Of a DNA stretch of 41,260 bases, positions 15,595 to 23,554 are shown piece by piece. A program made the translations under genes and the position numbers. Source of the DNA: Bdellovibrio sp. (GTDB taxonomy: Bacteria; Bdellovibrionota; Bdellovibrionia; Bdellovibrionales; Bdellovibrionaceae); the NCBI GenBank assembly GCA_003176075.1, contig PSRN01000028.1:1-41260 (forward strand), in the 5' to 3' direction. The stretch's first letter is position 1. Each line of letters begins with the position of its first letter. The notes under the pieces are model-generated. The model saw only the letters and a program-made list of their open reading frames with translations, did no database searches and was not told where the DNA came from.

Positions 15595-16845
15595 TCAGCC
15601 TCCCGAGCGAATGATCTCAATCGGTGTTAAACGACCCGCCGCCCGCGCCGGCAAGATGCTCGCCAGGGATGCCGAGATCAACGCCAAAATCGCCGCTTGC
15701 AAATAAATGTGCCAGTCCATCGAAATATGGATGTGCCCATTGGGATTGTTGGGAGCGACAGGCATAAACTGAATCGTTTGCAACCACAAACAGAAGAGAT
15801 AACCGAAAATCACTCCCAGGATCGCCCCGCAAATTCCCACAATCAGGCCCTGGGAAAAAAACAACACGACAATATCGAACGTATCATACCCCATGGAACG
15901 AAGGATGGCGATATCCTGTCGCTTTTGATTCACGGTCATATTCAACACATTGTAAATTCCAAATCCCGCCACAATAAGGATTGAAGCAATCATCACAGCG
16001 CGCAACATGTTCTGCAAAGCGAAGACGGATAAGATATTGGCGTTTTGCTGGTCCCAGCTCTCGACAAGCTCTGGTGAAATCTTCTGCCAGTTCGCCGCCA
16101 TGGCCGCGGCCTGAGAGTAATCTTTCAGTTTCACGGCGATCTCGTTGACGATGTTGGGAGTGCCGTTAATCCGCTGAACATCCACCAGCGAGCCGTAAGC
16201 GTTTTGGTCGGCACCTCGACTGCCTGTCAAATAACGACCGACAACCCGGAACGGCACGCCCGTTCTCGTCCCCACCGAAACCAACACGGTGCTATTGACC
16301 TTGGCCCCGAGCTTCTTCATCAGCTGGTCTCCGAGAATCACCCGATTGCCGCCCACGCCGATGTCCGTAAAGTTACCTTCGATCATATAATTGGCGACGC
16401 TCGTCACCTTCGCTTGTTCAATCGGATTGCAACCGATCAAATTGGCGGAAACTGAAATCTTGGCAAGAGTAAACAAAGCCGGAGCCGCCAGATTCGGTGA
16501 GAATGCCGTCACCCGCGGATCCTCCGCCAGCCGCTGATACCAGGCGATCGGGTTCAGGACCTCGAGATATCCGACCACTCCGGAAGGGGGCGACAGCCAA
16601 AAGACCCGACCCGTCAGATCATGAAAGAAAGAATCATCCAGTTGGTGTTCTTTCAGGTAATCCTGGCGGGCTTGCACATGAACCTGGGCTGAGTTGTTGA
16701 CCAGCTGCTCAACCAAAAAACCTTGAAAGCCCAGGAAGAAACCCGAGACCGCGACATAGGCCATGGTTCCGAAGAACACCCCCAAGAGAGTCAGAAGTGT
16801 TTGTCGCTTTCGCTCAATCAAATATTTAAGAGCTAAAAAAATCAC
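15595..16845 (-). CDS. FtsX/MacB-type ABC permease
   Basis: A 416-residue inner-membrane permease with four helices: the first at LLTLLGVFFGTMAYVAVSGFF, three more in the last third (NMLRAVMIASILIVAGFGIY; VVLFFSQGLIVGICGAILGV; YLQAAILALISASLASILPA). Between them lies a periplasmic MacB core domain of about 230 residues. The FtsX motif is visible as MTVNQKRQDIAILRSMGYD, and the end PARAAGRLTPIEIIRSGG is typical. The upstream adaptor overlaps it by four bases (ATGA) and the ATPase follows directly. Substrate unknown; lipoproteins or hydrophobic compounds are usual for the type. Confidence 0.9.
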   Translation of the reverse strand: MIFLALKYLIERKRQTLLTLLGVFFGTMAYVAVSGFFLGFQGFLVEQLVNNSAQVHVQARQDYLKEHQLDDSFFHDLTGRVFWLSPPSGVVGYLEVLNPIAWYQRLAEDPRVTAFSPNLAAPALFTLAKISVSANLIGCNPIEQAKVTSVANYMIEGNFTDIGVGGNRVILGDQLMKKLGAKVNSTVLVSVGTRTGVPFRVVGRYLTGSRGADQNAYGSLVDVQRINGTPNIVNEIAVKLKDYSQAAAMAANWQKISPELVESWDQQNANILSVFALQNMLRAVMIASILIVAGFGIYNVLNMTVNQKRQDIAILRSMGYDTFDIVVLFFSQGLIVGICGAILGVIFGYLFCLWLQTIQFMPVAPNNPNGHIHISMDWHIYLQAAILALISASLASILPARAAGRLTPIEIIRSGG

Positions 16846-17675
16846 TTCGCCAACCTATTGCGAATGATCAGGCGGTCGCCCGCCTGGACCTCCCCCGATA
16901 TGATTTCAGCCAGCGCGCCATCTGTGATACCCACCCGCACGGGAACAGCCGTTGGCATCCCATGCTCACGTTTGACCCACACCTGTCCACGGTCCAAGGC
17001 CGCCACCGGCACGACGAGAGCATTGTCGTGTTCATCGACAGTGATGGCCACATCAGCGGTCATGCCAGGCAAAATCACTTCCGGAAGGTGTGAGAGGTTG
17101 ATGCGGACCAAGAACAAACCTGACGAACTCGAATAAACGGCGTCGACCTGACCCTCGTAACTTTGATTTCGAATCGTGTCGAAACTCAACCTGGCCTTTT
17201 GTTGCCTCTTAATCTTAATAAGCCCCTGTTGCTCCATGGAGACCAAAAGGTACCGATCACGAAAGTCCACGACCGAGGTCACCATCACTCCCGGAGGGAC
17301 GGTTTCACCGGGTTTAAAGGGAAGGTCTGTCACCGTCCCATCAAAGGGAGCCGTGTACAGTTGACGGTCAATGCGTAAAAGCTTTTGTCCCTTTTTAACC
17401 TCGTCGCCCGCATCCACAAACTCCTCGGCGATGGTGAGCGTGGTGCCCAGCTTGAGTTGCCAGCTTCTTGTCGCCGTCACCGTTCCAATGCCATACACTG
17501 TTTCAATGATCTTGCTTTTTTTGAGGGGCTCGGTCAGCTGACCGTCGGATCGCGCCGAAAGGGTTCTGGCATAGACAGCGCCAGCAACGACGGCCAACAA
17601 ACACAAAAGGGTAACCCACGGATAACGACCGACCGCCCGAATAAGCCTGCGAAGAAGTTCCATTTTCAAAAGCAT
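16842..17675 (-). CDS. Periplasmic adaptor protein, HlyD/MacA type
   Basis: A 277-residue membrane fusion protein. The N-terminal anchor is RYPWVTLLCLLAVVAGAVYA. A split lipoyl-like domain follows (IAEEFVDAGDEVKKGQKLLR; APFDGTVTDLPFKPGETVP), then beta-barrel strands and LPGMTADVAITVDE, and a C-terminal membrane-proximal domain. As in the other adaptor of this window, the coiled-coil hairpin is nearly absent. No TolC-like gene lies in this operon, so it may share the channel encoded at 9131-10447 or work without one. Start could be 17675 or an in-frame ATG at 17663; neither has a strong Shine-Dalgarno. Confidence 0.85.
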   Translation of the reverse strand: MLLKMELLRRLIRAVGRYPWVTLLCLLAVVAGAVYARTLSARSDGQLTEPLKKSKIIETVYGIGTVTATRSWQLKLGTTLTIAEEFVDAGDEVKKGQKLLRIDRQLYTAPFDGTVTDLPFKPGETVPPGVMVTSVVDFRDRYLLVSMEQQGLIKIKRQQKARLSFDTIRNQSYEGQVDAVYSSSSGLFLVRINLSHLPEVILPGMTADVAITVDEHDNALVVPVAALDRGQVWVKREHGMPTAVPVRVGITDGALAEIISGEVQAGDRLIIRNRLAK

Positions 17676-17760
17676 ACCGAGAAGACATAAGAAAACAAAG
17701 ACTTAATCAATTATTGCGGTGAAGGACTTGAACCGGTGAGTGCGCTGGATTAAGACTCAC

Positions 17761-17796
17761 GAACTGAAGAACTGGAAAACTGGAGAACTAGAAAAC
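17761..17796. repeat. Imperfect short tandem repeat GAACTGGAA-like
   Basis: About four degenerate 8-9 base units of GAACTGGAA lie directly upstream of the secreted-protein gene at 17826. They are non-coding as far as can be seen and could be a regulatory spacer or slippage product. Confidence 0.5.
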
Positions 17797-17825
17797 AGAT
17801 TGACTTGAATATTGGAGGGGGAAAT

Positions 17826-18545
17826 ATGTTACAAAAATCCATGATCCTGAGTTTGATGACGGCGTTTGAACTGGTCTTGGTGACCAGCTCGCCTGCCGAC
17901 GCCGTCGCCAACGCCGTTGCTGTCGGCGCAGATGCCGCCGCGCTCACGGTTGTTACAGACGCCGCCGCAAGGTCGAGGGTGGAAGCTGCGGCGCTTGATC
18001 AGGCCGAAGAAATTGCGGCAAAAATAAGGAACGACTCACCTTACCAAGTCCTGCACGATGCATTCGAGACCGCAAGCAGCGAAATCAATTTGGATGATAT
18101 TCGGACAGCGGAAAAGAAGGAAAAGTGCGCGAGTGCTTCTGCCGATGGCTCGCCCCCAGCTAACGCTGCCGTGGGATTTCGATACTCTGAGCAAGTGATC
18201 GTCCCAGGCCAGCCAGCACATGCTGAATTTGGCCCCTTGCTTCCTGCCAAGCCAGCGGTTCCCCCAAAAGTTGAGAGAAAGAATTTCCCGCTGGCCATCT
18301 TTACGGGGGATTACCAGGAAACGTTGAACGCCCTTTATTCGTCGATTACTCAGCAGGTCGACCAAAATCAAGTGTCTGTTACGATGGAACAAAACGATAA
18401 AATCAAGATCAGCGGGTCTCCGTTGAACTTCTCGTTCCGAAAAAACGACAAGTTGCTTGTCTTCAAGGTCAAGGCCCTCGGCCCCGGGGAAAATGCATTT
18501 GATTATTACGGCTACTGCTGGCCCAAGGGCCGCAGCACCAAGTAA
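17826..18545 (+). CDS. Hypothetical secreted protein, Ala-rich N-terminus
   Basis: A 239-residue protein of no family I recognise. The start at 17826 follows GGAGGGGG by six bases, which is decisive over an in-frame ATG-like codon further up. The signal peptide is SMILSLMTAFELVLVTSSPA with a likely cut after ADA. Next comes an Ala/Val-rich helix (residues about 30-70), a flexible Pro-rich part, and a C-terminal beta-sandwich-like domain (QNQVSVTMEQNDKIKISGS; FSFRKNDKLLVFKVKALG). The reading frame ends just as another frame, with an HExxH motif, becomes open; the two may once have been one gene. Confidence 0.7.
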   Translation: MLQKSMILSLMTAFELVLVTSSPADAVANAVAVGADAAALTVVTDAAARSRVEAAALDQAEEIAAKIRNDSPYQVLHDAFETASSEINLDDIRTAEKKEKCASASADGSPPANAAVGFRYSEQVIVPGQPAHAEFGPLLPAKPAVPPKVERKNFPLAIFTGDYQETLNALYSSITQQVDQNQVSVTMEQNDKIKISGSPLNFSFRKNDKLLVFKVKALGPGENAFDYYGYCWPKGRSTK

Positions 18546-18816
18546 AAACTTGGACACTTCTGGCTTGAGCAGGGATGAAATTCTTGCGTTTTGTGCCGCC
18601 CATGAGGCAATGCATGCAGTGCAGCGCCTCGTTCGCGGCGAAAAATTGATAGGTTCAGAATCAAATCAAGATTATGAAATTGATCCTCATGAGCTCCAGG
18701 CAAACACCGAGGCTCTTGATTATCTGAGAAGCGTTTCAACAAAATCTTTCGGACTTTTGAAAGGGGGACAACATTCTCTTGCAGTGCCGGAGTCAAGTTC
18801 ATACAAGACTCACTGA
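18493..18816 (+). CDS. Small HExxH-containing reading frame, possibly a gene fragment
   Basis: The reading frame overlaps the previous gene by about 50 bases. The interesting part is LSRDEILAFCAAHEAMHAVQ, where HEAMH fits the HExxH zinc-peptidase signature, followed 30 residues later by DPHELQANTEALDYL, a candidate for the third zinc ligand. This is like short M78/ImmA-type or DUF4157-type domains. The start is unclear: ATG 18493 is preceded by GGGGAAA, and TTG 18550 is an alternative. Its end abuts the IstB remnant, so it may be truncated. Whether it is expressed alone or is a frameshifted tail of the gene before it cannot be told. Confidence 0.4.
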   Translation: MHLIITATAGPRAAAPSKNLDTSGLSRDEILAFCAAHEAMHAVQRLVRGEKLIGSESNQDYEIDPHELQANTEALDYLRSVSTKSFGLLKGGQHSLAVPESSSYKTH

Positions 18817-19300
18817 CTTGGTGATTGGCACCCGTCGGCTCGTGCCTGCATGAGGGCCGTGAGCAGCTTTGGAAGACGTATGTAAATCACCCGCGGTCCT
18901 GCTCGGCAGGCTCGTTGACCTAGGACTTGCGCGAGATAACTCTTGCCAGCACCTGCTGTACCTGTGAAGGTAATATTTTCCTTGTTGCTCACCCATTTTG
19001 AGCTGACCCAAGTGAAGCATGGTTTGCTTGCTCAGCCCGCTTGTCGCCTTGTAATCGATGCTCTCCATGCAGGCCTCCTTTTCCTTGAACTTCGCACCCC
19101 TGAGACGCGCTTCAAGTCTGGCATTCTCACGCTCGATGGACTCGTCATCATGACAAGCCCGAGTAGTCCTGCACCGACAGATCCCGATGGTCAGGTCGAC
19201 CCAGTCGTTCCTCCAGTGAGCGTGCCATGTGGTGAAGCTTCATGGTCTTCAGCTTGGTGAGTGTTTTTTCCAGTATATGGGTTTTGGACTTTGTTTTCAT
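18810..19300 (-). pseudogene. IstB (IS21 family helper ATPase), frameshifted and truncated
   Basis: Three minus-strand pieces join into one IstB. The first (from ATG 19300) has ILEKTLTKLKTMKLHHMARS and LSVQDYSGL. After a frame change near 19150 comes DDESIERENARLEARLRG and ESIDYKATSGLSKQTMLHLG. After another frame change near 18996 in a run of A comes ENITFTGTAGAGKSYLAQVL with the Walker A motif and IRLPKLLTALMQARADG. The rest of the ATPase domain is missing. IstB loads the IS21 transposase IstA, and no istA lies here. This is a dead IS remnant. It may have truncated the HExxH frame to its left. Confidence 0.82.
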
Positions 19301-19510
19301 TGTGACCGGTACCTCCCAGGAACGATTTTGAGTGCGAGGGAGAGCCATGCTTGAGAAAGGAGTTAGCCGTCTCGTAAAGATATAAGCTTGCCGAGGTTCG
19401 GAAGAACTTAGATGAAAATCGGCGAAACCCTGGTTAGACCCCGGCCAGATTCGGCAACCCCTGATCCACTAAGAGTCAGTGAAATCACGAGCTTGGCCCT
19501 TTTGATAAAA
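19301..19510. other. Gap between IstB remnant and DUF2089 operon
   Basis: No gene is supportable. It may hold residual IS21 sequence upstream of istB, but no terminal inverted repeat could be recognised. GGAGG for istB lies at about 19313-19317. Confidence 0.4.
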
Positions 19511-19563
19511 AAATTAATAAAATTAAGTTGAAAATTAATAAAATCAATTTATGATTTAGTTAT
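19511..19563 (+). promoter_or_regulatory. Promoter with 21-bp spaced direct repeats for the DUF2089 operon
   Basis: Two near-identical 16-mers, AAATTAATAAAATTAA (19511-19526) and AAATTAATAAAATCAA (19532-19547), are offset by 21 bases, two helical turns. They overlap a plausible promoter: TTGAAA at 19528-19533 and TATGAT at 19550-19555 with a 16-base gap. The transcript would begin at 19562-19564, at or next to the ATG at 19564, which lacks a Shine-Dalgarno, so a leaderless mRNA is likely. Inference from sequence only. Confidence 0.55.
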
Positions 19564-19986
19564 ATGACAACTGATGTAAATTCATGGAAAGAGCTAACTA
19601 AGTTAACGCAGGGCAAAGCCTTCGATATCGAACGGGTGCGATTGCGGGAAAATAGCATTGCCATCGAAGGCCGATTCGAGTCCCCGCCCCTGGCGAGAAT
19701 GACCGAGGAGAACCAAGTCTTCGTTGTCGCTTTCCTCCGCAGTCATGGCTCCATCAAAGAGATGGAGCGCCTGTTTGGAATCAGCTACCCGACCGTAAAG
19801 GCGCGCTTAACTCACATTGCTGAGCAACTTCCATTCGTCGAGACCGTTGATGCTCCCCTGCCCCCCAATGGCGACGAGGTGTTGGATCAACTCGAACAAG
19901 GAACCATCGATGTTGACGAGGCGGCGGAGCTTCTTCGTCGCAGGGGAGGTGCCAAAGGCACCGACTTGGTCAGGGGAGAAAAATGA
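19564..19986 (+). CDS. DUF2089 domain protein lacking the zinc ribbon
   Basis: A 140-residue protein matching the DUF2089 core: ENSIAIEGRFESPPLARMT, then ENQVFVVAFLRSHGSIKEME and the HTH-like RLFGISYPTVKARLTHI. DUF2089 proteins usually begin with a four-Cys zinc ribbon; here no cysteines exist, so the metal site is lost. The C-terminus has a SHOCT-like helical hairpin (EVLDQLEQGTIDVDEAAELL), and the third gene of the operon begins with a related motif. The HTH-like region suggests a DNA-binding regulator of the operon. The end overlaps the next gene by four bases. Confidence 0.78.
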   Translation: MTTDVNSWKELTKLTQGKAFDIERVRLRENSIAIEGRFESPPLARMTEENQVFVVAFLRSHGSIKEMERLFGISYPTVKARLTHIAEQLPFVETVDAPLPPNGDEVLDQLEQGTIDVDEAAELLRRRGGAKGTDLVRGEK

Positions 19987-20240
19987 TTCCGCCAATTTTT
20001 ATCAACGTTCGTGTCCATTGGGTTCTCATTCCACTGCCGGTGGTCTTGCTTTGGCCTCTTCTGGCTCTTCTATGGATCGTCACATGTCTTGTGATCTCAG
20101 TTGCCTTGCTTTCAACCGGAGGTGATCCCCTGGCCATCGGCAGAATCTGGCCGACGAGCTGGCGTTTGATTTGCGCCATGCGCGGCACGCGCGTCGACAT
20201 CGAGCAACCCGACGTGCGAGTTCAAGTAATCATAGTCTAA
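19983..20240 (+). CDS. Small membrane protein of the DUF2089 operon
   Basis: An 85-residue protein. A long hydrophobic region from about 8 to 45 (VHWVLIPLPVVLLWPLLALL and on) probably forms one or two membrane helices. The cytoplasmic tail ends in MRGTRVDIEQPDVRVQVIIV, and the third gene ends in a similar strand motif (MRVDVDQKDQKVQIFCE), suggesting a shared short element. The start overlaps the DUF2089 gene stop (ATGA). Function unknown; probably an envelope component controlled with its neighbours. Confidence 0.7.
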   Translation: MIPPIFINVRVHWVLIPLPVVLLWPLLALLWIVTCLVISVALLSTGGDPLAIGRIWPTSWRLICAMRGTRVDIEQPDVRVQVIIV

Positions 20241-20310
20241 TGTGAGTTTCAGGAGTTTGTGTGCTTAGGAATTTGTGAGTTCATAAATCTGTGAAAGGAG
20301 TAAGATCGCC

Positions 20311-20742
20311 ATGACTTCAACCGATGAAAGAAAAAGAATTTTAGAGATGATTGCCTCCGGAAAAGTCAGCGTCACAGAGGGCGAACAGCTTCTCAATGCT
20401 TTGGATCAGGGACAACCCAAGACAACCGCGAGCCCTGGCGGACCTCGCTATTTACGTGTGCTGGTGGAGGGCTTTGAGCGCAACTATCGAACTGGAGAAA
20501 CATCCCCACAAAAGGTCAATATTCGCGTTCCGATCCAGCTCCTTTTTGCTGGCGTGAGGCTTGCCGGCTTGATCCCCGCGGCGGCTCACCGACCCATCAA
20601 CCAGGCGCTGCGCGAGAATGGAATTGATCTAGACGTCTCTCAAATCAAGACAGCCGATCTTGAAGAACTGGTGACGCATCTGAGTGACATGAGGGTCGAT
20701 GTCGATCAAAAGGACCAAAAAGTACAAATTTTCTGCGAATAG
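20311..20742 (+). CDS. SHOCT-like domain protein of the DUF2089 operon
   Basis: A 143-residue protein. It opens with a SHOCT-like/YvlB N-terminal hairpin (RKRILEMIASGKVSVTEGEQ followed by LLNAL), known in envelope-stress proteins with DUF4097-like domains. A middle strand RYLRVLVEG leads into VNIRVPIQLLFAGVRLAGLI, then a helical part and a closing beta hairpin. A Shine-Dalgarno GAAAGGAG lies at 20292-20299. The pattern KVNIRVP-hydrophobic-LIP recurs in proteins encoded beside DUF2089. A palindromic repeat follows four bases after its stop. Confidence 0.72.
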   Translation: MTSTDERKRILEMIASGKVSVTEGEQLLNALDQGQPKTTASPGGPRYLRVLVEGFERNYRTGETSPQKVNIRVPIQLLFAGVRLAGLIPAAAHRPINQALRENGIDLDVSQIKTADLEELVTHLSDMRVDVDQKDQKVQIFCE

Positions 20743-20746
20743 TGGG

Positions 20747-20773
20747 GAGCGTGGGCGGCGAGGCCGCCACGTG
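20747..20773 (+). repeat. Palindromic repeat, copy 5 (between convergent stops)
   Basis: Two changes from copy 1 (loop GAG instead of GAA, and a T near the end). It fills the whole gap between two convergent genes: four bases from the stop at 20742, two from the stop at 20776. A bidirectional 3'-end hairpin would suit this site. Confidence 0.9.
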
Positions 20774-20775
20774 CA

Positions 20776-22137
20776 TTAATTCGAATGGTCGTAACTGGCC
20801 TTAAAAATTCCAGCGACCCTCTTGCCCGGTTGCTCGAGGAGCCAAGTGACCGTGCTGCCGTCTTCAAGGGCCTGAACAATCAGTACTGTTCCATCTTTTT
20901 CGCCCGTCAGTGTGACAAACATATACTCCGCGGAAAACCTGACCTCGGTGATCTTAAAGTCCTGACTGGCAAATTTGCCCTCGGAGCCAACTTCAACCTC
21001 GGAGCCAACTTCAATTTTGGAGTCACCTTCACCTTCGGAGTCACCTTTAATTTTGGAGCCACCGTGAAAGAATTTATCTTCAAAGTGAAAAGGGTGGGAA
21101 TCGTCCGATCCAGGGCCCACGCCCGCTTCACTCGCGTCTATTCCTTCTACTTGGAATTGGAGTTTCACCTTGTTCACGTCGCCAGTAAAGTGGTTCGCCG
21201 CTTCATAGGCTTTCTTCTGGGCATGGGTCCGCCCGCTCCCGGCCAATGCGAGAAACGTTTCCGCCGAGGTCAATTCGCGAGGGATGACCCGCGGCAGCCG
21301 TGTTTGATCTTTGGCAATTCGAGTAAGAACGGATTCCAGACCCTCGGCCTCTTCAGCCTTCCCCCGTTTCTTCAGAACTGAAATCCTACCCGCGATTCTT
21401 CTGGCAATTTCAATGGTAGTTAATTGACTGGAAGGTCCTGCAGCCATTTCCTGTCCATTTCGGCCCTGCCCATTATGTGCCGGACCTAACAGGAATTCGA
21501 CCTGACCCAGGCGGCCTGAAACGAACTTGGCGACTTCCACTGAATCTTCGAGAGCCGAGATTTTCCCCGCCAAAAGCTCATGGTCAGGGTCCGAGCCCGA
21601 AGGGGCCCCATTCACCCCGGTCTTGAAGTCACGTTTTGCGAAGACGATCACACTTTCACCCAATTGAGCTGCCCTGTCGACGCCACTCTTTCGCTTACTA
21701 ATAGGAACACCTTCATCATTGGCAAGACTTATCGCCATCGCTAGCTGCTCCTCAGCGATCCTCACAATAGACTTCATCTGGCTATAAAAGTCAGGAACCT
21801 CTTCCGGTTCTGTGACCCAGCTTCCAAAAAGACGGCCAAACCCGGGAACAAATCCGAAATACTGAGCGAAAGTTCGAACAGCCTTAACTCCTGGCCCCGC
21901 CGAATTCGGCGAACCGCTCAAGCCCGACTGATTCCGTGGATTCTTAAGTTCGATGAGAAGGTCAAATCCAGTATTGAACCGCGTGAGTTCAGCTTGGACA
22001 CGGTCGCCGATTTTTCGGGCATTGACATCACTGCAATCGACCGCGGCAGTGAAATCGACGGTAGCAGCGACTTGGGACGAATGCGTGAGGAAGAACAGCA
22101 TGAACGAGAACAGAAAGGACCAAATTCGAACTTTCAT
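20776..22137 (-). CDS. Hypothetical secreted protein with tandem charged repeats
   Basis: About 453 residues, no family recognised. The start at 22137 is preferred, as AGGA lies nine bases upstream (AGGATTAGG-ATG) and gives a clean signal peptide (IWSFLFSFMLFFLTHSSQVA). An earlier ATG at 22221 would put this peptide inside. The mature protein has a helical part, a loop region with GSGRTHAQKKAYEAANHFTG, a short acidic repeat tract (GSEVEVGSEG type) encoded by five 18-bp units at 20980-21069, and a C-terminal beta domain (FSAEYMFVTLTGEKDGTVLI). It may be a surface or periplasmic protein. Confidence 0.7.
   Translation of the reverse strand: MKVRIWSFLFSFMLFFLTHSSQVAATVDFTAAVDCSDVNARKIGDRVQAELTRFNTGFDLLIELKNPRNQSGLSGSPNSAGPGVKAVRTFAQYFGFVPGFGRLFGSWVTEPEEVPDFYSQMKSIVRIAEEQLAMAISLANDEGVPISKRKSGVDRAAQLGESVIVFAKRDFKTGVNGAPSGSDPDHELLAGKISALEDSVEVAKFVSGRLGQVEFLLGPAHNGQGRNGQEMAAGPSSQLTTIEIARRIAGRISVLKKRGKAEEAEGLESVLTRIAKDQTRLPRVIPRELTSAETFLALAGSGRTHAQKKAYEAANHFTGDVNKVKLQFQVEGIDASEAGVGPGSDDSHPFHFEDKFFHGGSKIKGDSEGEGDSKIEVGSEVEVGSEGKFASQDFKITEVRFSAEYMFVTLTGEKDGTVLIVQALEDGSTVTWLLEQPGKRVAGIFKASYDHSN
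20980..21069. repeat. 18-bp tandem repeat, five units, in the secreted-protein gene
   Basis: Units at 20980, 20998, 21016, 21034 and 21052, of the form CTCGGAGCCAACTTCAAC with changes mostly at third positions. Because 18 is a multiple of 3, unit gain or loss changes protein length by six residues without breaking the frame. Confidence 0.85.
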
Positions 22138-22373
22138 CCTAATCCTGGAAGAGGAAGATGGACTCGAAAATAAATCAAAAAATGGACGTGAAACTGAAGG
22201 TATGGATACTTGATTCAACATAATTTCGGAATTCAGCCTGCGTCCTGAAAGAAATCAAATTAATCCACAACCAGTGAAAAAGATTCGCGGCCACCAACAG
22301 TTGATGCAACAGCCGGGAGTTTTTGCAACTGCCCACCCATTTCAGGCAGGCAAGCTAAATAATTATGCCTCAT
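22138..22373. other. Gap with no supported gene
   Basis: About 235 bases between two minus-strand units. No coding frame, palindrome or promoter motif stood out. Confidence 0.4.
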
Positions 22374-22535
22374 TTACGAACATATCTTAGATTTAAATTG
22401 GGACAAATTTGGTGAGTCGTTACTCCGACCACACGGTGATGGCGAGCCGTCCACAATTTTCTTGATTTCAGGTGACTTGACGGCAGCGACGAGAGCATCG
22501 CCGAATTGATCGGCCTCGGCCTCGGCTTTGGTCAT
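22374..22535 (-). CDS. Small 53-residue hypothetical protein
   Basis: ATG at 22535 overlaps the TGA of the frame before it (ATGA), and the frame runs to TAA at 22374-22376. The first 30 residues are helical and charged (KAEAEADQFGDALVAAVKSP); the last 20 are Ser/Asn/Cys-rich and look non-native, so it may be a truncated gene. It is not related to anything I recognise. Translational coupling is the main support. Confidence 0.4.
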   Translation of the reverse strand: MTKAEAEADQFGDALVAAVKSPEIKKIVDGSPSPCGRSNDSPNLSQFKSKICS

Positions 22536-22905
22536 TGCCCTTTCTTGAGAGCATAAGGGTGCGGCTCCGGAAATCGAGATAGCAAAGACTTCACAATTCC
22601 GTTGCGGCGGAGCTTAAGAGCTTTGACCATGTAGTTACGGTCAGACTTACGTGAGTATTGTGCCTCATCGACAACTTCTTCAATAAACTGATCGCTGAGC
22701 TTTCGAAATTCCGATACAATTTCAACTGCATCCTGCCGATTAATATTATGCCAAGGATGATCTGGAATGTCTTCACCGTGATAACCTCTAACCTCAAAAG
22801 TATCATGCTATATAACAGAACATCAGAGTTCCCAAATAGCACACCAAATAGCGCTTCATTCCATCCTTCCTTCTTGGGGGAATAGCGATGGTTATAGTAG
22901 TTCAT
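22532..22905 (-). pseudogene. Hypothetical protein broken by a frameshift
   Basis: Two open minus-strand frames meet near 22800. The first starts at ATG 22905 (NYYNHRYSPKKEGWNEALFG, then VLFGNSDVLLY). The second, one base off, reads HDTFEVRGYHGEDIPDHPWH, then NINRQDAVEIVSEFRKLSDQ, FIEEVVDEAQYSRKSDRNYM and VKALKLRRNGIVKSLLSRFP before TGA at 22532. The second frame has clear coding character but no start of its own, as an in-frame TAG lies just before it. Together they would give about 123 residues. This could be a real pseudogene, a sequencing error, or a shift site. No family recognised. Confidence 0.55.
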
Positions 22906-22936
22906 TTGGTGGTACCTTGATAGAACATTGTAGTTT

Positions 22937-23446
22937 CTATAGTTTTTGAGGCGACGGTTTGATCGTTATTGGCAAAGAAACCGATGTGCCGGAAGCCAAA
23001 ATCAATCCAAAGCGGGCGGAGGAAAGGACATTCTGAAGGCACGAGTTGAAGGCATTGAATCCGTCACCAGATTTCCAAGAGATCTTATAATTGGCCCCAG
23101 TGGCGGAATTTTCGGATGGAATTAAGTCAAAAGAAAGAATGAACTCGACCGGAATTTTGATCTTTCCTTTTTCCAGGCAGGTTAACACTGCGGGGGTACA
23201 AATGATGACTCCGCGTTGAATTGCCAATCTATCCACAGCGGTGGGTATCGACTCGCCTGCTCCCCCAACCTCTATGGATCGGCCGGAAAGGGTAAGGATA
23301 TGGGATGCTTTTTCTGCTTCGTTCAGTCTCACTTTTTCCATTAACTGGGGATCGCAGGGGCTTGGTTTGCCTGCTGAAGAAAAGCTGCCCAATACGATCG
23401 CCCAGCAAAGCGCACTTATGGATGTCATCGCTCTTAAGGATTTCAT
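22937..23446 (-). CDS. Hypothetical secreted protein
   Basis: A 169-residue protein with a signal peptide (RAMTSISALCWAIVLGSFSS, cut near SAG). It has five cysteines, one of them in the signal region, fitting disulfide bonds in the periplasm or outside. The C-terminus is a beta-rich part (PVEFILSFDLIPSENS; GTSVSLPITIKPSPQKL). No family match. It is divergent from the quinone oxidoreductase at 23555 across a 108-base gap. Confidence 0.65.
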   Translation of the reverse strand: MKSLRAMTSISALCWAIVLGSFSSAGKPSPCDPQLMEKVRLNEAEKASHILTLSGRSIEVGGAGESIPTAVDRLAIQRGVIICTPAVLTCLEKGKIKIPVEFILSFDLIPSENSATGANYKISWKSGDGFNAFNSCLQNVLSSARFGLILASGTSVSLPITIKPSPQKL

Positions 23447-23554
23447 GGCAAAAATCTAAGTAAAAAAACAGGGCCAGCAAAGCACTTTTTTGCAAACCTC
23501 TTGCGCTCATCCGGACGCATCCATAAATTGGTTCGCAACGAACGGAGGTGACCT

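Noticed and set aside
17710-17740. tRNA-like T-arm GGTTCAAGTCC on the minus strand
   Set aside because: The T-stem does not pair, and no acceptor, anticodon or D-arm could be built on the flanking sequence. Chance match or very old relic.
20747-20773. CRISPR-like repeat family
   Set aside because: The hairpins are scattered singly over 33 kb with no spacers or cas genes.
22658-22885. Plus-strand 75-codon frame
   Set aside because: It is antisense to the broken minus-strand gene, whose second frame has better coding character.
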